Part shown: one piece after another, positions 26,204 to 35,227 of the stretch
Numbering within the stretch: the stretch's first letter is position 1
Layout: every line of letters begins with the position of its first letter
Source: an uncultured Candidatus Saccharibacteria bacterium
GTDB taxonomy: Bacteria > Patescibacteriota > Saccharimonadia > Saccharimonadales > Saccharimonadaceae
Assembly: GCA_938036825.1 (NCBI GenBank)
Contig: CALHWD010000005.1
Location: 62,001-126,000, forward strand
DNA length: 64,000 nt
Reading direction: 5' to 3'
Program-made: the position numbers and the translations under genes
The notes under the pieces: model-generated
What the model was told of the DNA's origin: nothing
Seen by the model: only the letters and a program-made list of their open reading frames with translations
Databases searched by the model: none

Positions 26204-26794
26204 ATGACTTTGCTACATTTTTCATCCTACCCCCGCCCTCTCAAAGCCGTCATCATTATCATCGGCTGCTTCGTCTTCTGGCACTACGGCATCGTCTACG
26301 GCCTGCTTGGCATGCGGCCAGAGCATCACATTACGAATATCTTTCGGCAACGGGTGAAGCCAGTTGTGACCGATAATGCGACGATTGTCTACGACACTGG
26401 CTATGTTCGACAGCTATCGATTCAGAAGGATTACGATGGAGCAGTAGTGGGGCGAATTAATGACACACAGAAACGGAAGGAGATAACGTCGCAGATAATA
26501 CATAAAAACTGTTCTGAACAAGGAAACTGTACGCCATGGAGCCCTTTCTCCGCCATAAATAAAAACGTCCCTGACGGCACCAAAGAAGCCTTCAAAGGGG
26601 ATATCATGAGTACCGCCTTCTTGTATGGCCCTGGCTGGCCAATTCATTTGCCGACACCGGCTCGCTTCGAGGCTTCGCCCTTGATCGACCAAGCAATCTC
26701 TGCGCCGCGTGCACAGTGCATGTTTAATGGCTGGACAGATTACTTTTGTCTTGATGTAGAAGGTGGGGCTTTTGTGTATCGATATCGGTACTGA
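26204..26794 (+). CDS. Hypothetical membrane-anchored protein
   Basis: 196 residues. One N-terminal membrane span (LKAVIIIIGCFVFWHYGIVYGLL), then an outer region with paired cysteines (KNCSEQGNCTPW, AQCMFNGWTDYFCLDVEGG), which could form disulfides outside the cell. No family recognised. TATTAT about 10 nt upstream may be the -10 box. Confidence 0.55.
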   Translation: MTLLHFSSYPRPLKAVIIIIGCFVFWHYGIVYGLLGMRPEHHITNIFRQRVKPVVTDNATIVYDTGYVRQLSIQKDYDGAVVGRINDTQKRKEITSQIIHKNCSEQGNCTPWSPFSAINKNVPDGTKEAFKGDIMSTAFLYGPGWPIHLPTPARFEASPLIDQAISAPRAQCMFNGWTDYFCLDVEGGAFVYRYRY

Positions 26795-26853
26795 GAACGG
26801 GTGTCCAGTTTGTTGGATTGAATATTGCCCAGGTGTAATTAATATTAATCACC

Positions 26854-27822
26854 CTACCCAAACATCATCAGCTGCGCCACCAGCCCATCGCGGGTGATGC
26901 TGCTGGCGTGGGTGCCAATGCAGACCAGCTTGGGCGCTTCGCTAGGTTGGCCAGTGGTGATCTGGATCTGCTCGGGCGTAGCCTCGATGTGCCGGCGCGC
27001 ACCATGCTCATCGATAAAGCACCCCTTGAGCCGACGTAGCCCATACGTTGCAAAGAGCTCGAGCCACAGCGTCTCAAAGGCTGCCTCGGTAGCAGTGAGC
27101 TGCGACATATCGATGACGCTATAGGTCGGGTTATCTGGCACGGCAAGCTCGCCATCATAGGTGTCGAAGAAGGTGAGTAGACTCGACGACGTTGTGATCT
27201 TACTGAGGTCAAAATACCCATGCGGCGCAGACAGCACCCGCGCGTAGGGCAGGGCGCGGCGCTTGGCATCATAAATGGTGCGATCATCGCCGCGCAGGAG
27301 ATCTTCTTTGGTAATAAGGACTGTATCGGCGGCTTGCAGCTCCACCTCGTGGGCTGGCTCAATACCGTGCAAAATCTCGTGCGCCGTGATGGCATAATAG
27401 CTCTGCAGCAGCTCGTATTTGTCGAAGATTCGGGCATTGATGAGCTTCTCTACCAAGTTCATCGTCCGTGCTACCCCTGTTGCCTCGATAAAAACCGGGG
27501 CAGGGGACGACTGGCAAAAATCCAGCAGCATGCGCGTCAAGGCATGCTTAGACGAGCAGCACACGCAGTCGCCCGCCAGCGTCGTCACAAGCTCCGCCAG
27601 GCCTTCTAGCCGGTAGCCATCGACATTCTCGTTGGCATATTCATTCTCAATCACGCGCGAGCCAGCAAACTCCGGCTGACGCAAAAGATACTCCAGCACG
27701 CTTGTCTTGCCCGCCCCGAGCGAGCCATTAATGAGGTAGAGCGGCACCAGGCCAGGCTGGGTGCGCTGCTCATCAAAGGCGGCATTAAGGCTAAATTCAA
27801 GATCATTATCGCGCTGGGCCAT
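26854..27822 (-). CDS. G3E-family GTPase (COG0523/CobW-like)
   Basis: 322 residues from the ATG at 27822; TATACT (27834-27829) lies 6 nt upstream, which excludes the longer reading frame. Walker A is NGSLGAGKTSVLEYLL. The family metal-binding motif GDCVCCSSKH (CxCC) is present, with IEATGVARTMNLVEKL and the base-specificity motif TKED. COG0523 proteins are metallochaperone GTPases that deliver zinc or other metals to client enzymes. The client is unknown; no metal transporter is adjacent. Divergent from pth, with 49 bases between the start codons. Confidence 0.82.
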   Translation of the reverse strand: MAQRDNDLEFSLNAAFDEQRTQPGLVPLYLINGSLGAGKTSVLEYLLRQPEFAGSRVIENEYANENVDGYRLEGLAELVTTLAGDCVCCSSKHALTRMLLDFCQSSPAPVFIEATGVARTMNLVEKLINARIFDKYELLQSYYAITAHEILHGIEPAHEVELQAADTVLITKEDLLRGDDRTIYDAKRRALPYARVLSAPHGYFDLSKITTSSSLLTFFDTYDGELAVPDNPTYSVIDMSQLTATEAAFETLWLELFATYGLRRLKGCFIDEHGARRHIEATPEQIQITTGQPSEAPKLVCIGTHASSITRDGLVAQLMMFG

Positions 27823-27871
27823 GAGTTTAGTATAGCATGGCTCAGTATCCATCCATGTTATACTAATACGT

Positions 27872-28441
27872 ATGAAATTAGTCCTCGCTCTCGGCAACCC
27901 TGGCCCGCGCTATGCCGCCACCCGGCACAACGCTGGCTTCATCATCCTCGACGCTTATGCAGCAGAGCAGGGAGTGCAATTTACCCCAAAGAGCCGATTT
28001 AATGCTGAGCTGGCCGAGTCTTCACACGGCGGCGAGAAGGTCATCCTCGCCAAGCCGACCACATTTTATAACGAAACAGGGGTCGCAGCGCGGGCAATTA
28101 TGGATTTTTATAAATTATCACTCGACGATGTGCTCGTTATTCACGATGATGTGGCCCTCGATTTTGGCAAAATTCGCGTTAGGCGAGGCGGCGAGAGCGC
28201 AGGCAATAATGGGCTTAAGTCGCTCCACCAGCATATTGGGCAGAACTTTTGGCACATTCGCCTTGGCACAGACAATAAAATGCGGCAGATCGGCGATGTT
28301 GACTTCGTCTTGAGTAATTTTACCTCAGATGAGCGAGCCATTTTACAACAGTGGACGGCTGAGCAGTCAGCCTCTCTCATTGCGCAATTCCTTGCGGGAG
28401 ACATAGCAGCGACGAGTGTGACGTACCAGCCGTCAGTATAG
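27872..28441 (+). CDS. pth: Peptidyl-tRNA hydrolase
   Basis: 189 residues, typical Pth length; it recycles peptidyl-tRNAs by cleaving the ester bond. LALGNPGPRYAATRHNAGFIILD carries the catalytic His, PTTFYNETG the conserved Asn, and VIHDDVALDFGKIRVRRGGESAGNNGLKSL the catalytic Asp and substrate loop. TATACT (27859-27864) lies 7 nt before the ATG, so the mRNA is probably leaderless. Confidence 0.94.
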   Translation: MKLVLALGNPGPRYAATRHNAGFIILDAYAAEQGVQFTPKSRFNAELAESSHGGEKVILAKPTTFYNETGVAARAIMDFYKLSLDDVLVIHDDVALDFGKIRVRRGGESAGNNGLKSLHQHIGQNFWHIRLGTDNKMRQIGDVDFVLSNFTSDERAILQQWTAEQSASLIAQFLAGDIAATSVTYQPSV

Positions 28442-28488
28442 TACATTATTTCGAGTAGTAAGTTTGTGGCTTTTGTTTAGAGCAATAT

Positions 28489-29601
28489 CTAGTGCTTCAC
28501 AATCTTCTTCACCCCACGCTTGAGGCGCTGCTCGGCGTGGTGGACAGTGTTTGCGGTTGCGGTCTGGAGGTTAATGGCGCGAGCCTCGAGGATGCTGCTG
28601 CCGACTGCTAAGCTAATAAAAACAAGGCCCAGCCCACCGGTCGCCCATTCAGGCAGTTCCACCTGGAAGAGCTTGGCGATCATCATCACACCCAGCGCCA
28701 TAATGGCCCAGTGCGCACCATTCTCAAGATACTTATATTTACCCAGTGCACCAGTCCGTAGTAGATAGACCGTAAGCGAACGCACCCAGATGGCACCCGC
28801 CCCAAGGCCCGCTACAATCAAGACAATACTACTGGTGATAGCAAATGCTCCAATCACCCCATCAAAGCTAAAGCTCGCGTCCAGCACCTCCAAGTACATC
28901 AGGCTAGCAAAGGCCGCCCAGCCTGTTTTTGCCTTGAGAGACTGCGCCGTGTCGTCATGAAAGAACGAGCCAAAGAGTTCCAGTCCAATATGCAGCAAGA
29001 TTCCTAAGATAGATGAGATCAGCACCACCGACTCATACTGCCGCTCCACCGTGAAGTACAGCACCGCTGCCACCGCCAGCATCACACACACTTTGAGGTT
29101 CTCAAAACGCCCCGCTTTGGCTAGCCATGGCTCAACGTGCCGCATCCAGTGTACCCGCTTGTTGTAGTCCATAAAGTAACTTAGGCCAATCATGATCAAA
29201 AACGCCCCACCAAAGGCATCGATCATCGGCGATGCAGCGTGGAGGATGTGCCCATACTCCACTGGCTTATGCAGTGCAAGGTCGACCACTGCCATAAAAT
29301 CGTGCCCGCTCGCCACCATTACAATAACGATCGGCAACACAAACCGCACCACAAACACTGCAATAAAGATCCCCACCGTGAGGAAGATCTTTTGCCACAG
29401 CGGGCTCAGGCTCGCTAAGACGCGGCTATTAATGACGGCATTATCGAAGCTAAAGGTCACCTCTAGTAGTACCAGGATGGTAAACAGCCACAAGCCGCTC
29501 ACCCCCAAATGGCCAAAAATCGCCCCGCCCAGCAGCACTGTCAGCAGCGCCGAAAACCAAAAAATACGAAAAGGGTGATGAGAATGCCAGAGATGTTTCA
29601 T
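28489..29601 (-). CDS. DUF475 (TerC-superfamily) integral membrane protein
   Basis: 370 residues, about nine membrane spans. Two family motifs are visible: LLEVTFSFDNAVINSRVL and LEVLDASFSFDGVIGAFA, each with acidic residues inside the membrane that could bind a cation. TerC-like proteins have been linked to metal export and metalation of secreted proteins; that role is inferred here. A basic C-terminal tail (EQRLKRGVKKIVKH) stays in the cytoplasm. TATACT (29615-29610) lies 8 nt before the ATG. Confidence 0.85.
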   Translation of the reverse strand: MKHLWHSHHPFRIFWFSALLTVLLGGAIFGHLGVSGLWLFTILVLLEVTFSFDNAVINSRVLASLSPLWQKIFLTVGIFIAVFVVRFVLPIVIVMVASGHDFMAVVDLALHKPVEYGHILHAASPMIDAFGGAFLIMIGLSYFMDYNKRVHWMRHVEPWLAKAGRFENLKVCVMLAVAAVLYFTVERQYESVVLISSILGILLHIGLELFGSFFHDDTAQSLKAKTGWAAFASLMYLEVLDASFSFDGVIGAFAITSSIVLIVAGLGAGAIWVRSLTVYLLRTGALGKYKYLENGAHWAIMALGVMMIAKLFQVELPEWATGGLGLVFISLAVGSSILEARAINLQTATANTVHHAEQRLKRGVKKIVKH

Positions 29602-29632
29602 AGTGGTTTAGTATAGCACATGCATCAATGTA

Positions 29633-30841
29633 TCAGGAAGGTTGCACCATGTCTGCGGCGAATGTCACAGCTCGCCACAGTGGTTGCTGCTTATCCATCG
29701 CAGCAAGCGGCCCCATCATCTCACTCACGTTCCCAAGATATGTCAGACGCGGCTTGTATGTCGCTGTCTCTTTCTTATCAGCAATAATACCATAGCTCTT
29801 CAGGGTATCTGTATCAGCCACAACTGTATTACTTGCCTGCGTCACGCCAACGATCTTCACTTCAGCGCCTGTTGCTGTCTCGACTTGCGCTACGACAATG
29901 CCACCAGACATACCAGGCAAGACAGAATCCTCGCGCGCAGGATCATACGGTTCGTTCTCATCCACTGCCTTCTCTATTCCTGCCACCACAGTTATTTTGC
30001 CCTCAGGGCCATCTTGCGCTACCGGGAGGAGGACGTTGAGGCGTGGCTGATTAGCTGGCCAGCGTGTGACCTGCGCCGGGTTGTTATTATTGCTATTGAT
30101 AGGGAAGCCAAGCGCATACATTGGCTGGCCTTGTTGTATAATTGCCTTTGTTTCATCGGGAGTAGCAAATTGCAGTGCAGGAGCAGGCGTATAATTCTGG
30201 TGACGCAATGTTAATGCTGCAACATCTGGCACTGTTGGCCTATGTGGCCCGTCTGCTTTGCCAGTGTAGCAACCACTCTGGACGGCATAGCGATGGCCAT
30301 TGGTCGTTTCTACCGCAATATTACCTCTCTGGCGCTCAGACGACACAACATGCCCAGCCGTCAACACCGCAGACCAACCACCCGGCGTTTCAACAATAAA
30401 CCCACTTCCACCATAGTCTCCACCAGAGTCTGTCGCTTCACTGCCATAGACATTAATCTTAACGACCGAAGGCTGCACCGCCTGCAACACTTCTTGCTTA
30501 TGCCGCTCCAGGGCTGCATGATCACCAAGCGCCTCAGCAATCGCGACTGAGGGGCGGCGTGCAATCTCTGTCGGCTGTCCCAGATGCGGCTGCGACATTG
30601 AATCATCCAGTGTCGTACAGGCTGGCAATGGCTCCTTCGCCTGAAGTGCCTCGAGTCGAGCACCTACGAACGACCACGTCCCCGCAAGCGTAGCGCCAAG
30701 CATCGCACACGATGCTCGCCAACCAATTGCTCGCCACAATCGCTGACGCCGCTCTGCCCGCTCGTGTTGTTGCCGCTCCATCCGCGTCTCTAGCCGAGAA
30801 TGCGAGCCAGAACTACGTTCTCGAACTGCCATTCCTGTCAT
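29633..30841 (-). CDS. Membrane-anchored trypsin-like serine protease
   Basis: 402 residues from the ATG at 30841, supported by TATAAT (30856-30851) 9 nt upstream. The basic N-terminus and one span (ASCAMLGATLAGTWSFVGA) anchor it. The protease domain holds the triad: His in AVLTAGHVVSS, Asp in PDVAALTL and Ser in LPGMSGGIVV. The residue before the catalytic Ser is Met rather than the usual Asp. It probably acts outside the cell or at the surface. A protein with a degenerate version of the same fold (30971-32278) is transcribed divergently. Confidence 0.82.
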   Translation of the reverse strand: MTGMAVRERSSGSHSRLETRMERQQHERAERRQRLWRAIGWRASCAMLGATLAGTWSFVGARLEALQAKEPLPACTTLDDSMSQPHLGQPTEIARRPSVAIAEALGDHAALERHKQEVLQAVQPSVVKINVYGSEATDSGGDYGGSGFIVETPGGWSAVLTAGHVVSSERQRGNIAVETTNGHRYAVQSGCYTGKADGPHRPTVPDVAALTLRHQNYTPAPALQFATPDETKAIIQQGQPMYALGFPINSNNNNPAQVTRWPANQPRLNVLLPVAQDGPEGKITVVAGIEKAVDENEPYDPAREDSVLPGMSGGIVVAQVETATGAEVKIVGVTQASNTVVADTDTLKSYGIIADKKETATYKPRLTYLGNVSEMMGPLAAMDKQQPLWRAVTFAADMVQPS

Positions 30842-30970
30842 GGTTTGGCCATTATAGCGCTTTGCGGAGGTAAATACAAATTTATACAGTGGATGACAGG
30901 GGAGCAACAGGGAATATATATACCATCGTATATATTGTAATATTTGTCATGTAACGCAAAATGTACTACT

Positions 30971-32278
30971 ATGGCCAAAAAGAATCACGAATTACTACCC
31001 CCAGAAAAACAACCATCACCAGACAAACCGCAGCCGCCTCGCCGCCCAAAGCGCAAGGAGGTAATTGCCGGTCTTGCAATTATAACTCTTCCAACGCTAT
31101 ACTGTGCCTACAATAGCCTCCCAGACTTCTACCCAGGCAACGACCCACTACCAGCCTGTAGTGACACTGAGCTAGACGACAACGTCGACCTTGGCCATGA
31201 TAAGCCAGCTGTCGGCCATACGCGCACACTGAGCAACCTTCCGTTCAGCTCTCAAGATGAAGCGTGGGAGCATGCCTTCCGTGATAGTGGCATCGATATA
31301 AATGGCTATTCTGAAGGTGCACCAGCTCTTACTACCACTAAGGTGAGAATATCAGGAGGGGAGACAGATGTGCTCTACTCTGGTGTTATAACCTACTCTG
31401 CAAATGACCGTGATCAGGGCCATCCCATCGTTCTCACCGTTGTCAATACAGAGGATCTCGAGAATCTCACCCCGGATAATACTGGCATCATTACAATAGG
31501 TTCCAACGAATCAGAATTTCACCCCAATGGTGGCTGCACCATGCCGATGCCTGGCCCTTATGATACCTCTCACAAGCATATTGTCGCTCTGACTCTTGCT
31601 GAAAAGAATGAGAACCACGCCTATCGCCGAACAAGCCGCCAGATGTCGCTCGAGGTGAAGAATGGCATCATTACGACAATTGCTCAAGACAACCTCCTCG
31701 AGCAGCCACTCACTGTCGTCAATTATGGTAGCCAAAGTAACGAACGCAAGATTGGCAAACCAATCGTTGCGTCTGGTTTTGTTGTTGGATACAACGATGC
31801 TACTCATACCAAGACACTACTCGTCTCGTCAGAAGACGGTTTTAATGATCGCACAGGGCAGGGCTCGCCACTCTTTGTGCAAACTAGCTCAGACGACCCA
31901 TATAAATTCCAGCTAGCTGGCCTCGTCGTAGAGGGTAGTATCGCTAGTCCAACACCAGAGTATCTTAAGAAGGTTTATAATGTCGATGTGAGCTATGACG
32001 ATATTGATGGGCGTCATCTCAAGCTCATTACTGTCACCAACCCAGCAATCACTACAGACCTTGTTACTAACCCAGATGTCACAGAAAAAGCCGCTCAAGA
32101 CGAAGCACAGCAGAGCACAACCTCAAACACACGTAAGAGCAATCTGTATGCATCCGATAAGCCACGCCCATACTGGAAAGAGCCAGAAAACCAGGCTCAT
32201 AGCATCCCCAAGTACTATGTTGATCCAAACGCTACTTCAGACAAGCAACCAGCACGTAGCAACACAGCTCAGCTCTAA
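30971..32278 (+). CDS. Membrane-anchored protease-like protein, triad not intact
   Basis: 435 residues from the ATG at 30971; an upstream TTG is unlikely. Basic N-terminus, one short hydrophobic span (VIAGLAIITLPTLYCAY), then an outer beta-rich domain. DGFNDRTGQGSPLFVQT and FQLAGLVVEGSI correspond in position to the serine loop of trypsin-like proteins, but the usual GDSGG is replaced by GQGSP. No clear His with an adjacent Ala-Gly-His context is found. It may be a non-catalytic homologue or partner of the divergent protease. The gene is less GC-rich than its neighbours. The tail is rich in Ser, Thr and Asn. Confidence 0.5.
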   Translation: MAKKNHELLPPEKQPSPDKPQPPRRPKRKEVIAGLAIITLPTLYCAYNSLPDFYPGNDPLPACSDTELDDNVDLGHDKPAVGHTRTLSNLPFSSQDEAWEHAFRDSGIDINGYSEGAPALTTTKVRISGGETDVLYSGVITYSANDRDQGHPIVLTVVNTEDLENLTPDNTGIITIGSNESEFHPNGGCTMPMPGPYDTSHKHIVALTLAEKNENHAYRRTSRQMSLEVKNGIITTIAQDNLLEQPLTVVNYGSQSNERKIGKPIVASGFVVGYNDATHTKTLLVSSEDGFNDRTGQGSPLFVQTSSDDPYKFQLAGLVVEGSIASPTPEYLKKVYNVDVSYDDIDGRHLKLITVTNPAITTDLVTNPDVTEKAAQDEAQQSTTSNTRKSNLYASDKPRPYWKEPENQAHSIPKYYVDPNATSDKQPARSNTAQL

Positions 32279-32872
32279 TGCTCACTAGCGTATAACGGCA
32301 TTTTCTTGCATATCTCTCACTTGAATAAATAATCAGTTCACTACGCAATAACAGAGAAAAACATGGTGAAAAGTATTGTTCGGCCATATATTTCGTGCGT
32401 GCTGAGCTATATAAGGATGCCTGATGGAAGCGTGTGTCAATCGCACGGAGTTTCTACCTGTAACCCCTACTGTCTATGCTATATACCCTCTTGCACACAT
32501 CACAAGCCACAATGCTGCTACAGCAACTATATTTCTCAATACTAGTTTTTTCTCATTCTATTATTCTGTCGAGAGCCAAAAGTCATCAATACAAAGGTGA
32601 TTTGTGTCGTTCCAGAGAGTATAGCAACGCGAGAGAAGGGCTACTTACCAAATCTTCTGCATACGAGAGTCTTACGGTCTCTACAGTAATAACTCTTGAC
32701 CCTCTAGACGAGCCAAAACTGTTAGGATCGTGGCGACTACCAGAGATAATAGCTATCTTTGCCTTGGTAGCACATGTCACAAACCAGAGCAATTCACAGC
32801 ACCTTCGCACACCAAAGTAAATCAGCTTAGAATAACTAATGCGTGACTAGCTCACTATCAACTCACCCCAAC
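32279..32872. other. About 600-base stretch without convincing genes
   Basis: Open frames exist on both strands between about 32476 and 32820, but neither has a ribosome-binding site or recognisable protein features. AT content is higher than in the flanking genes. No strong hairpin before the terminator at 32873. Confidence 0.4.
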
Positions 32873-32915
32873 AAAAAAGCGCTCATAGTAAGGGTGGGCA
32901 TCACTATGAGCGCTT
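32873..32915 (-). terminator. Terminator of the candidate ncRNA
   Basis: AAGCGCTCATAGT (32877-32889) and ACTATGAGCGCTT (32903-32915) form a perfect 13-bp stem; the minus-strand copy ends in six U. Confidence 0.85.
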
Positions 32916-33150
32916 GGTTTGCCCTTCGTCCCACCCAATCAGGGTATACGTGATCTACTCACACATACGAGATCCGCTGGACAAAGGGGTTAGTAAGCAC
33001 ACAACCCTGTCTAACGGTGCTGCAGTGGAGGGTAGATAACTACAGCACAGATTGTGTGCAACCTAACACGTTACCTTCGTGAAAACACTGGGGTAACTAT
33101 GTTAAAATAGGGGGTATAAGGTACTTGAACGAGCTTGCGCTCAATCAATC
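32873..33150 (-). ncRNA. Candidate ~280-nt structured noncoding RNA
   Basis: A consensus promoter (33186-33158) and an intrinsic terminator (32915-32873) bracket a stretch with no ORF. The minus-strand RNA can form a long interrupted rod near 33065-32990: GTTAG/CTAAC, GCACACAA/TTGTGTGC and GTGCTGTAG/CTGCAGCAC. GGGTGGG (32936-32930) is perfectly complementary to CCCACCC in the terminator loop (32898-32892), giving a 7-bp pseudoknot. It lacks RNase P core motifs, a tmRNA T-arm/CCA and the SRP domain. A rod with bulges recalls 6S RNA but the identity is open. Confidence 0.6.
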
Positions 33151-33157
33151 ACTTATG

Positions 33158-33186
33158 ATACTAGCACTCGCTTGACAAAATGTCAA
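33158..33186 (-). promoter_or_regulatory. Strong promoter of the candidate ncRNA
   Basis: On the minus strand TTGACA (33186-33181), 17-nt spacer, TAGTAT (33163-33158). The -35 hexamer is consensus. It lies just upstream of the dprA start on the opposite strand, so the two divergent transcripts may interfere. Confidence 0.65.
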
Positions 33187-33204
33187 CACTTTTCAGCACA
33201 AATC

Positions 33205-34086
33205 ATGCAACAGATCAATCACACCACACCACAAGCCCACCAATACCTCAATCCACTCTGCCATATTGCCAAGCCACCGCAGCAGATTCACTATCTCGGT
33301 ACACTACCCGAGGAACGCCGCCCGAGCGTGGCGATCGTTGGGTCGCGCCGGCCCACGCGCTATGGCCGGGAAGTGACGGAGCAATTTGCCCGCGAGCTAA
33401 CTCGCCAAGGGGTGATCATCATCAGTGGGCTCGCCCTTGGGATTGACAGCATTGCGCATCAGGCCTGCGTGGCGGTGGGCGGCACGACGATCGCTGTGCT
33501 GGGCAATGGCCTGCCGCGGATCTATCCAGCCAATCATACTGCGCTTGCGGGCGACATCGTGGCCAAGGGTGGGGCAGTGGTGTCGGAGCACTTGGCGGGT
33601 GATGGCTACCGCTTTGGCAGCTGGAGCTTCCTCGAGCGCAATCGCCTCGTGGCTGGCTTGGCCGATGTCGTCGTCATCACCGAGGCGGCCGAGCGCAGTG
33701 GTACACTCAACACTGCTGCCCACGCGCTCGAGCAAGGCAAGGACGTCTTTGCGGTGCCAGGCAACATCACCAGCCCACTCTCGCAGGGCTGCAATAACCT
33801 CCTCAAGCAAGGTGCCCTGCCCGCCACCAGCCCAGCCGATATCCTTGCTGTCATGACCATCACATCACCCCAGCGTCAGCAGAGCGAGAATACCACCCTG
33901 CCACTGGGTAGCACACCGCTCGAGGCTGCCATCATCAAGCTGCTACGCCAAGGCCTGCGCGATGGCGAAGAAATGCAGCGCCGCCTAGGCAGCACACCCA
34001 TCAGCGAGTTTACCATTGCACTGACAATGCTGGAGATCAATGGCGTTATCCGCTCACTTGGTGCCAACCAGTGGACATTGGCTTAG
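33205..34086 (+). CDS. dprA: DNA-processing protein DprA (Smf)
   Basis: 293 residues from the ATG at 33205; an upstream TTG at 33172 overlaps the divergent promoter and is less likely. The Rossmann-like core shows VAIVGSRRPTRYGREV, IISGLALGIDSIAHQA, AVLGNGLPRIYPANH and VVITEAAERSGTLNTAAHALEQGKDVFAVPGNI. A winged-helix domain ends the protein (about 225-293). DprA loads RecA onto incoming single-stranded DNA during natural transformation, so it suggests competence. Confidence 0.93.
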   Translation: MQQINHTTPQAHQYLNPLCHIAKPPQQIHYLGTLPEERRPSVAIVGSRRPTRYGREVTEQFARELTRQGVIIISGLALGIDSIAHQACVAVGGTTIAVLGNGLPRIYPANHTALAGDIVAKGGAVVSEHLAGDGYRFGSWSFLERNRLVAGLADVVVITEAAERSGTLNTAAHALEQGKDVFAVPGNITSPLSQGCNNLLKQGALPATSPADILAVMTITSPQRQQSENTTLPLGSTPLEAAIIKLLRQGLRDGEEMQRRLGSTPISEFTIALTMLEINGVIRSLGANQWTLA

Positions 34087-34110
34087 TATTATGGTACAGT
34101 ACCATATACT

Positions 34111-34827
34111 ATGGTGACAGCAGAGCAAAACCCAAGACAACGCAAGCGCGAATATCACGTGAGAGATATCTTTACTGTGCCAAATGCCATCTCGGTTGCT
34201 GGGCTAGGGTTAGTAGTCGGTGGTGCTAAGAAATTTGACACTGCAACAAAGGAGAACGACAAAGCTGGCCAGGTCATTGGCGCACTCATGATACTTGGTG
34301 GTCGTATATGCGACTTAGCAGATGGTCCAGCGGCGCGATTCTTTGGCCAAGAAAGTGACTTTGGTGCAGAGGTTGACGCTGTATGCGACAAAGCAGCTAT
34401 GGGTATTATTACTACACTGCTCGCTAAGCACAACATCATGCCCAAGCCGGTTTTAGCAACAATTGTCACCAAGAATGCTATCAATGCTGGCGCGACCGTC
34501 TATCATGGTCTCACAAATGACGAAGCCTTTCGTACGCCAAAATCAGGCAAACTTAGCATGGCGGCAGATAATGTCACAGTTGCCGCCTATTTTCTTAAGG
34601 CTCTTGCCCCTGAGGGTAGCAAGCTTGAGCATTATGCTCATGTGGCAGAACTAGGGTCGTTTGCTACGGGTGCCATCCTTGGCGGCGTCGCTGCCGAACG
34701 TTATGTTGCTGGTAATTACGCCGAGGCCAAAGACTACAGCAAATCTACCAAATCCACCCCAGCAGCAAACACCCCACCACGGCAACCTCGCACCCGTATG
34801 CGTCGCAAACGCCGTGTGCGTGGGTAA
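34111..34827 (+). CDS. CDP-alcohol phosphatidyltransferase family protein
   Basis: 238 residues. The signature DG-AR-G-D-D is complete: DLADGPAARFFGQESDFG followed by AEVDAVCDKAAMG. Members transfer a phosphatidyl group from CDP-diacylglycerol to an alcohol in the membrane; PgsA-like or related head-group synthesis is possible. Hydrophobic helices flank the motif (SVAGLGLVVGG, VIGALMILGGRICDLA). A long basic C-terminal tail (TRMRRKRRVRG) is unusual for the family. The gene follows dprA by 24 bases and may share its transcript. Confidence 0.8.
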   Translation: MVTAEQNPRQRKREYHVRDIFTVPNAISVAGLGLVVGGAKKFDTATKENDKAGQVIGALMILGGRICDLADGPAARFFGQESDFGAEVDAVCDKAAMGIITTLLAKHNIMPKPVLATIVTKNAINAGATVYHGLTNDEAFRTPKSGKLSMAADNVTVAAYFLKALAPEGSKLEHYAHVAELGSFATGAILGGVAAERYVAGNYAEAKDYSKSTKSTPAANTPPRQPRTRMRRKRRVRG

Positions 34828-35227
34828 TGCGATTGATGATTCGTGCAGCATTCTTTATTGGTAGCCAGACTTCTTATATATTTTCCGCAGTATCAGCAAT
34901 ACCCCTGCCTATAAGCCGGGGAGGGGGAGAGGGTATGTGTAGCAATTATCATTCGAGTTCTAACTCTCATACCTATAGCTACCCCCACAATAACCCACCA
35001 AGTCGAACATATTCCGACCAGAATATAACAGCAGAGATTTCCCGTCTATTTTAGTCGCTAACCTCCATATATTTTCTTGTGCAGTGAGTTGCCCAGAGAG
35101 TTGATAGTGAAGTGTTGCGGCTCAAGATGCACCCCATTTGCATTCCACTCTACTTTGCGGTATCATAGGCGCTTGATTAGATAGGTTAATAGCAAGCATA
35201 TAACTATAACAAGCGAGTAGATAATCA
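34828..35227. other. 400-base region upstream of topA with a hairpin
   Basis: Around 34915-34990, AGGGTATG pairs with CATACCT and encloses GAGT/ACTC; this contains the second copy of the 25-bp repeat found at 20007-20031 (here 34967-34991). No ORF with a ribosome-binding site is seen. The region may hold the topA promoter and leader. Confidence 0.4.
34967..34991 (+). repeat. 25-bp repeat, copy 2
   Basis: TCTCATACCTATAGCTAC followed by CCCCACA; matches 20007-20031 with three differences. Confidence 0.4.

Noticed and set aside
32476..32820. ORFs on both strands after the protease-like gene
   Set aside because: Neither has a ribosome-binding site; the minus one needs a GTG start. Left as unassigned.
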